The notes under the pieces are model-generated. The model made no database searches. It had not been told where the DNA came from and was given only the letters and a program-made list of their open reading frames with translations. Below, piece by piece: positions 62,605 to 64,000 of a stretch of DNA of 64,000 bases (position 1 is its first letter; each line of letters opens with the position of its first letter). The stretch comes from Eleftheria terrae (GTDB taxonomy: Bacteria; Pseudomonadota; Gammaproteobacteria; Burkholderiales; Burkholderiaceae_C). The stretch covers positions 1,674,001-1,738,000 of the forward strand of contig NZ_CP106951.1 of the NCBI RefSeq assembly GCF_030419005.1. The letters are read 5' to 3'. Both the position numbers and the translations under genes were made by a program.

Positions 62605-64000
62605 TCAACTGCCGATGCGGCCGCCGTCGTTCTTGGTGATCACGATGGTGGCCGAGCGCGGCCGCGCGGTGCCGCCGTCGGGCCAATGGCTGCTGTACTT
62701 CGAGGGGCTGCCGATGTCGGCCAGCCGGGTGCTCTCGCCCGGGTGCTGGATGTTGACGAACAGCGCCTTGCCGTCGGGCGTCTCCGCGCAGCCGGTGATC
62801 TCGCTGCCCACCGGGCCCACCAGGAAGCGCTTGAGGGTCTGGGCCGTCGGCGCCTTGCCGACTTGCGTGTCCACCGCCAGCGTCGTCTTGTCGGCCTTGG
62901 TGTGGGTGAGCGTCTTCTTGCCACCATCGCCCACCTGCCCCGGCAGCGCGGCCAGCATCATGCAGTTGGTGACATCGGTGTAGGCGCCGTCATCGGTCTG
63001 GATCCAGCAGACACCGGTGGCGCGGCTGAACCACAGGCCGTCCGGGCTGGAGAAGTCCTGGTCGGCAGTGAGGCCCGACAGGTTCACCGTGGCCGGATCG
63101 GAGCCCACTTCGGCGCCGAACAGGTAGACGTCCCAGGCGAAGCCGGTGGCTGCGGCCTCGCCGCCGTTCTCCCGCAAACGGATGATGTGGCCGTTGTGGT
63201 TGCCGGCCGACCCCGCGCCGCCGTCCTTGTAGGAGCGCGGGTTGGCCGCGTCGACCCCCATCTGCGAGGTGCTCGCCGGGTCCGGCTCGACCTTGCGGTT
63301 GCTGTTGTTGGTGAGGGTGTAGTAGACCTCGCCGGTGCCCGGATGGGTCGCGCACCATTCGGGCCGGTCCATCTTGGTCGCGCCCACCGCATCGGCGGCC
63401 AGCCGGGCATTGATCAACACGTCGGCCTGGTCGGCGAAGTCGTAGGCCGCGTAGCCAGCGATGGCCGGCTGGTCGATCGACAGCTCGATCCACTGGCCGG
63501 TGCCGTCGGCATTGAACTTGGCGACGAAGAGCTTGCCCGAGTCGAGGTACTTGTCGCCCGTGGTGATGCGGTTGGCCGGGTTCGCATCGGCCGCGTTCCA
63601 TACCGCGGTGGAGACGAACTTGTACATGTACTCGCCGCGCGAGTCGTCACCCATGTAGACCGCCAGCGGCTTGCCCGGCACCAGCCTGGAGAAGGCGGCA
63701 CTCTCGTGCGCGAAGCGGCCCAGCGCGGTGCGCTTCTTCATCGAGGTGTTGCGGTCGTAGGGGTCGGCCTCGACGATGTAGCCGTAGGTGTTCAGCTCGT
63801 TGCGGTAGTCGCCAGCGGCCGTCGCGGCCTTCACGCTCAGGTCCCAGCGGGCGTACTTGTCCTCGCTGCCGGCGGTTTCCCAGCCGTGGCGGGTGTTGGC
63901 GCCCTTCTTGCGGCCGTAGCGCTCCAGCGCCACGATGCTCTTGTCGCCGGCCCGCGCGGTGTCGTCCTCGGCCGAGCGCTTGAAGTAGTTGGCCCAGTTC
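62605..64000 (-). CDS. PhoX-family (DUF839) alkaline phosphatase, partial
   Basis: An open frame from the right edge to the stop at 62605, giving about 464 residues with the N-terminus outside the window. It carries the DUF839/PhoX blocks YGYIVEADPYDRNTSMKKRTALGRF, FAHESAAF, VYMGDDSRGEYMYKFVS, and the C-terminal DGLWFSRATGVCWIQTDDG, ending TIVITKNDGG. PhoX enzymes are Tat-exported calcium-dependent phosphatases that release phosphate from organic esters. The Tat signal and the first metal ligands must lie outside. Transcription comes from the right. Confidence 0.85.
   Translation of the reverse strand, partial: NWANYFKRSAEDDTARAGDKSIVALERYGRKKGANTRHGWETAGSEDKYARWDLSVKAATAAGDYRNELNTYGYIVEADPYDRNTSMKKRTALGRFAHESAAFSRLVPGKPLAVYMGDDSRGEYMYKFVSTAVWNAADANPANRITTGDKYLDSGKLFVAKFNADGTGQWIELSIDQPAIAGYAAYDFADQADVLINARLAADAVGATKMDRPEWCATHPGTGEVYYTLTNNSNRKVEPDPASTSQMGVDAANPRSYKDGGAGSAGNHNGHIIRLRENGGEAAATGFAWDVYLFGAEVGSDPATVNLSGLTADQDFSSPDGLWFSRATGVCWIQTDDGAYTDVTNCMMLAALPGQVGDGGKKTLTHTKADKTTLAVDTQVGKAPTAQTLKRFLVGPVGSEITGCAETPDGKALFVNIQHPGESTRLADIGSPSKYSSHWPDGGTARPRSATIVITKNDGGRIGS

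Overview
The window is about 64 kb of very GC-rich, densely coding chromosome from a beta-proteobacterium. The order Burkholderiales, probably the Rubrivivax/Leptothrix/Caldimonas-like group, is inferred from ribF-ileS-lspA, the DUF2782-thrB-BPSS1780 order, a YajQ protein, a DUF3422 protein and LolCD. I see no rRNA, tRNA, CRISPR array, insertion sequence or prophage. Both ends cut through genes: a CsgG-like lipoprotein on the left and a PhoX-family phosphatase on the right.

Layout. 1-8 kb: lipoprotein (partial), a Cys/Gly-rich protein, murB, yajQ, a retropepsin-like protease, a pair of acyl-CoA dehydrogenases, rsuA and ribF. 8.6-20 kb: ileS-lspA, a degenerate hybrid histidine kinase, a quinone oxidoreductase, two EamA transporters, an atypical SDR, a gamma-glutamyltransferase and an orphan AAA ATPase with repeated ATTCAAC sites. 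20-31 kb: DUF3422 protein, an odd small-gene pocket, tctBA, an orphan GspE-like ATPase, a spermidine-synthase-like protein, a deoxyinosine glycosylase, TatD, LolD and LolC. 31-40.4 kb: recJ, three tandem PQQ-type sugar dehydrogenases, a PHP phosphatase, YciO, a glutaredoxin, RidA and PlsY. 53.6-64 kb: YihY, polA, DUF2782-thrB, a membrane protein, a FecR-like protein, a secreted GH19 chitinase and PhoX.

The most unusual part is 40.4-53.6 kb. It encodes a sigma-54 factor, an NtrC-type response regulator with a sigma-54 contact loop, and five intergenic -24/-12 elements that I could read by eye. Each element points into a gene of the block: the sigma-54 gene itself, a prion-like Gly/Gln/Tyr-rich protein, an 85-aa protein plus degenerate GalU operon, a hemerythrin operon and a BON lipoprotein. 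The hemerythrin operon continues into a 1200-residue fusion of a GH1-like glycosidase, a GT-B glycosyltransferase and an FAD-dependent oxidoreductase/mutase, then an amidohydrolase and a GT4 glycosyltransferase. I read this as a self-contained sigma-54 stress or exopolysaccharide regulon whose product and signal are unknown. The promoters are motif matches read by eye and the joint function is inference.

Housekeeping genes are ordinary. Other notable items are a catalytic His-to-Asn change in the middle PQQ dehydrogenase, an SDR lacking YxxxK, and a perfect operator-like palindrome before the chitinase.
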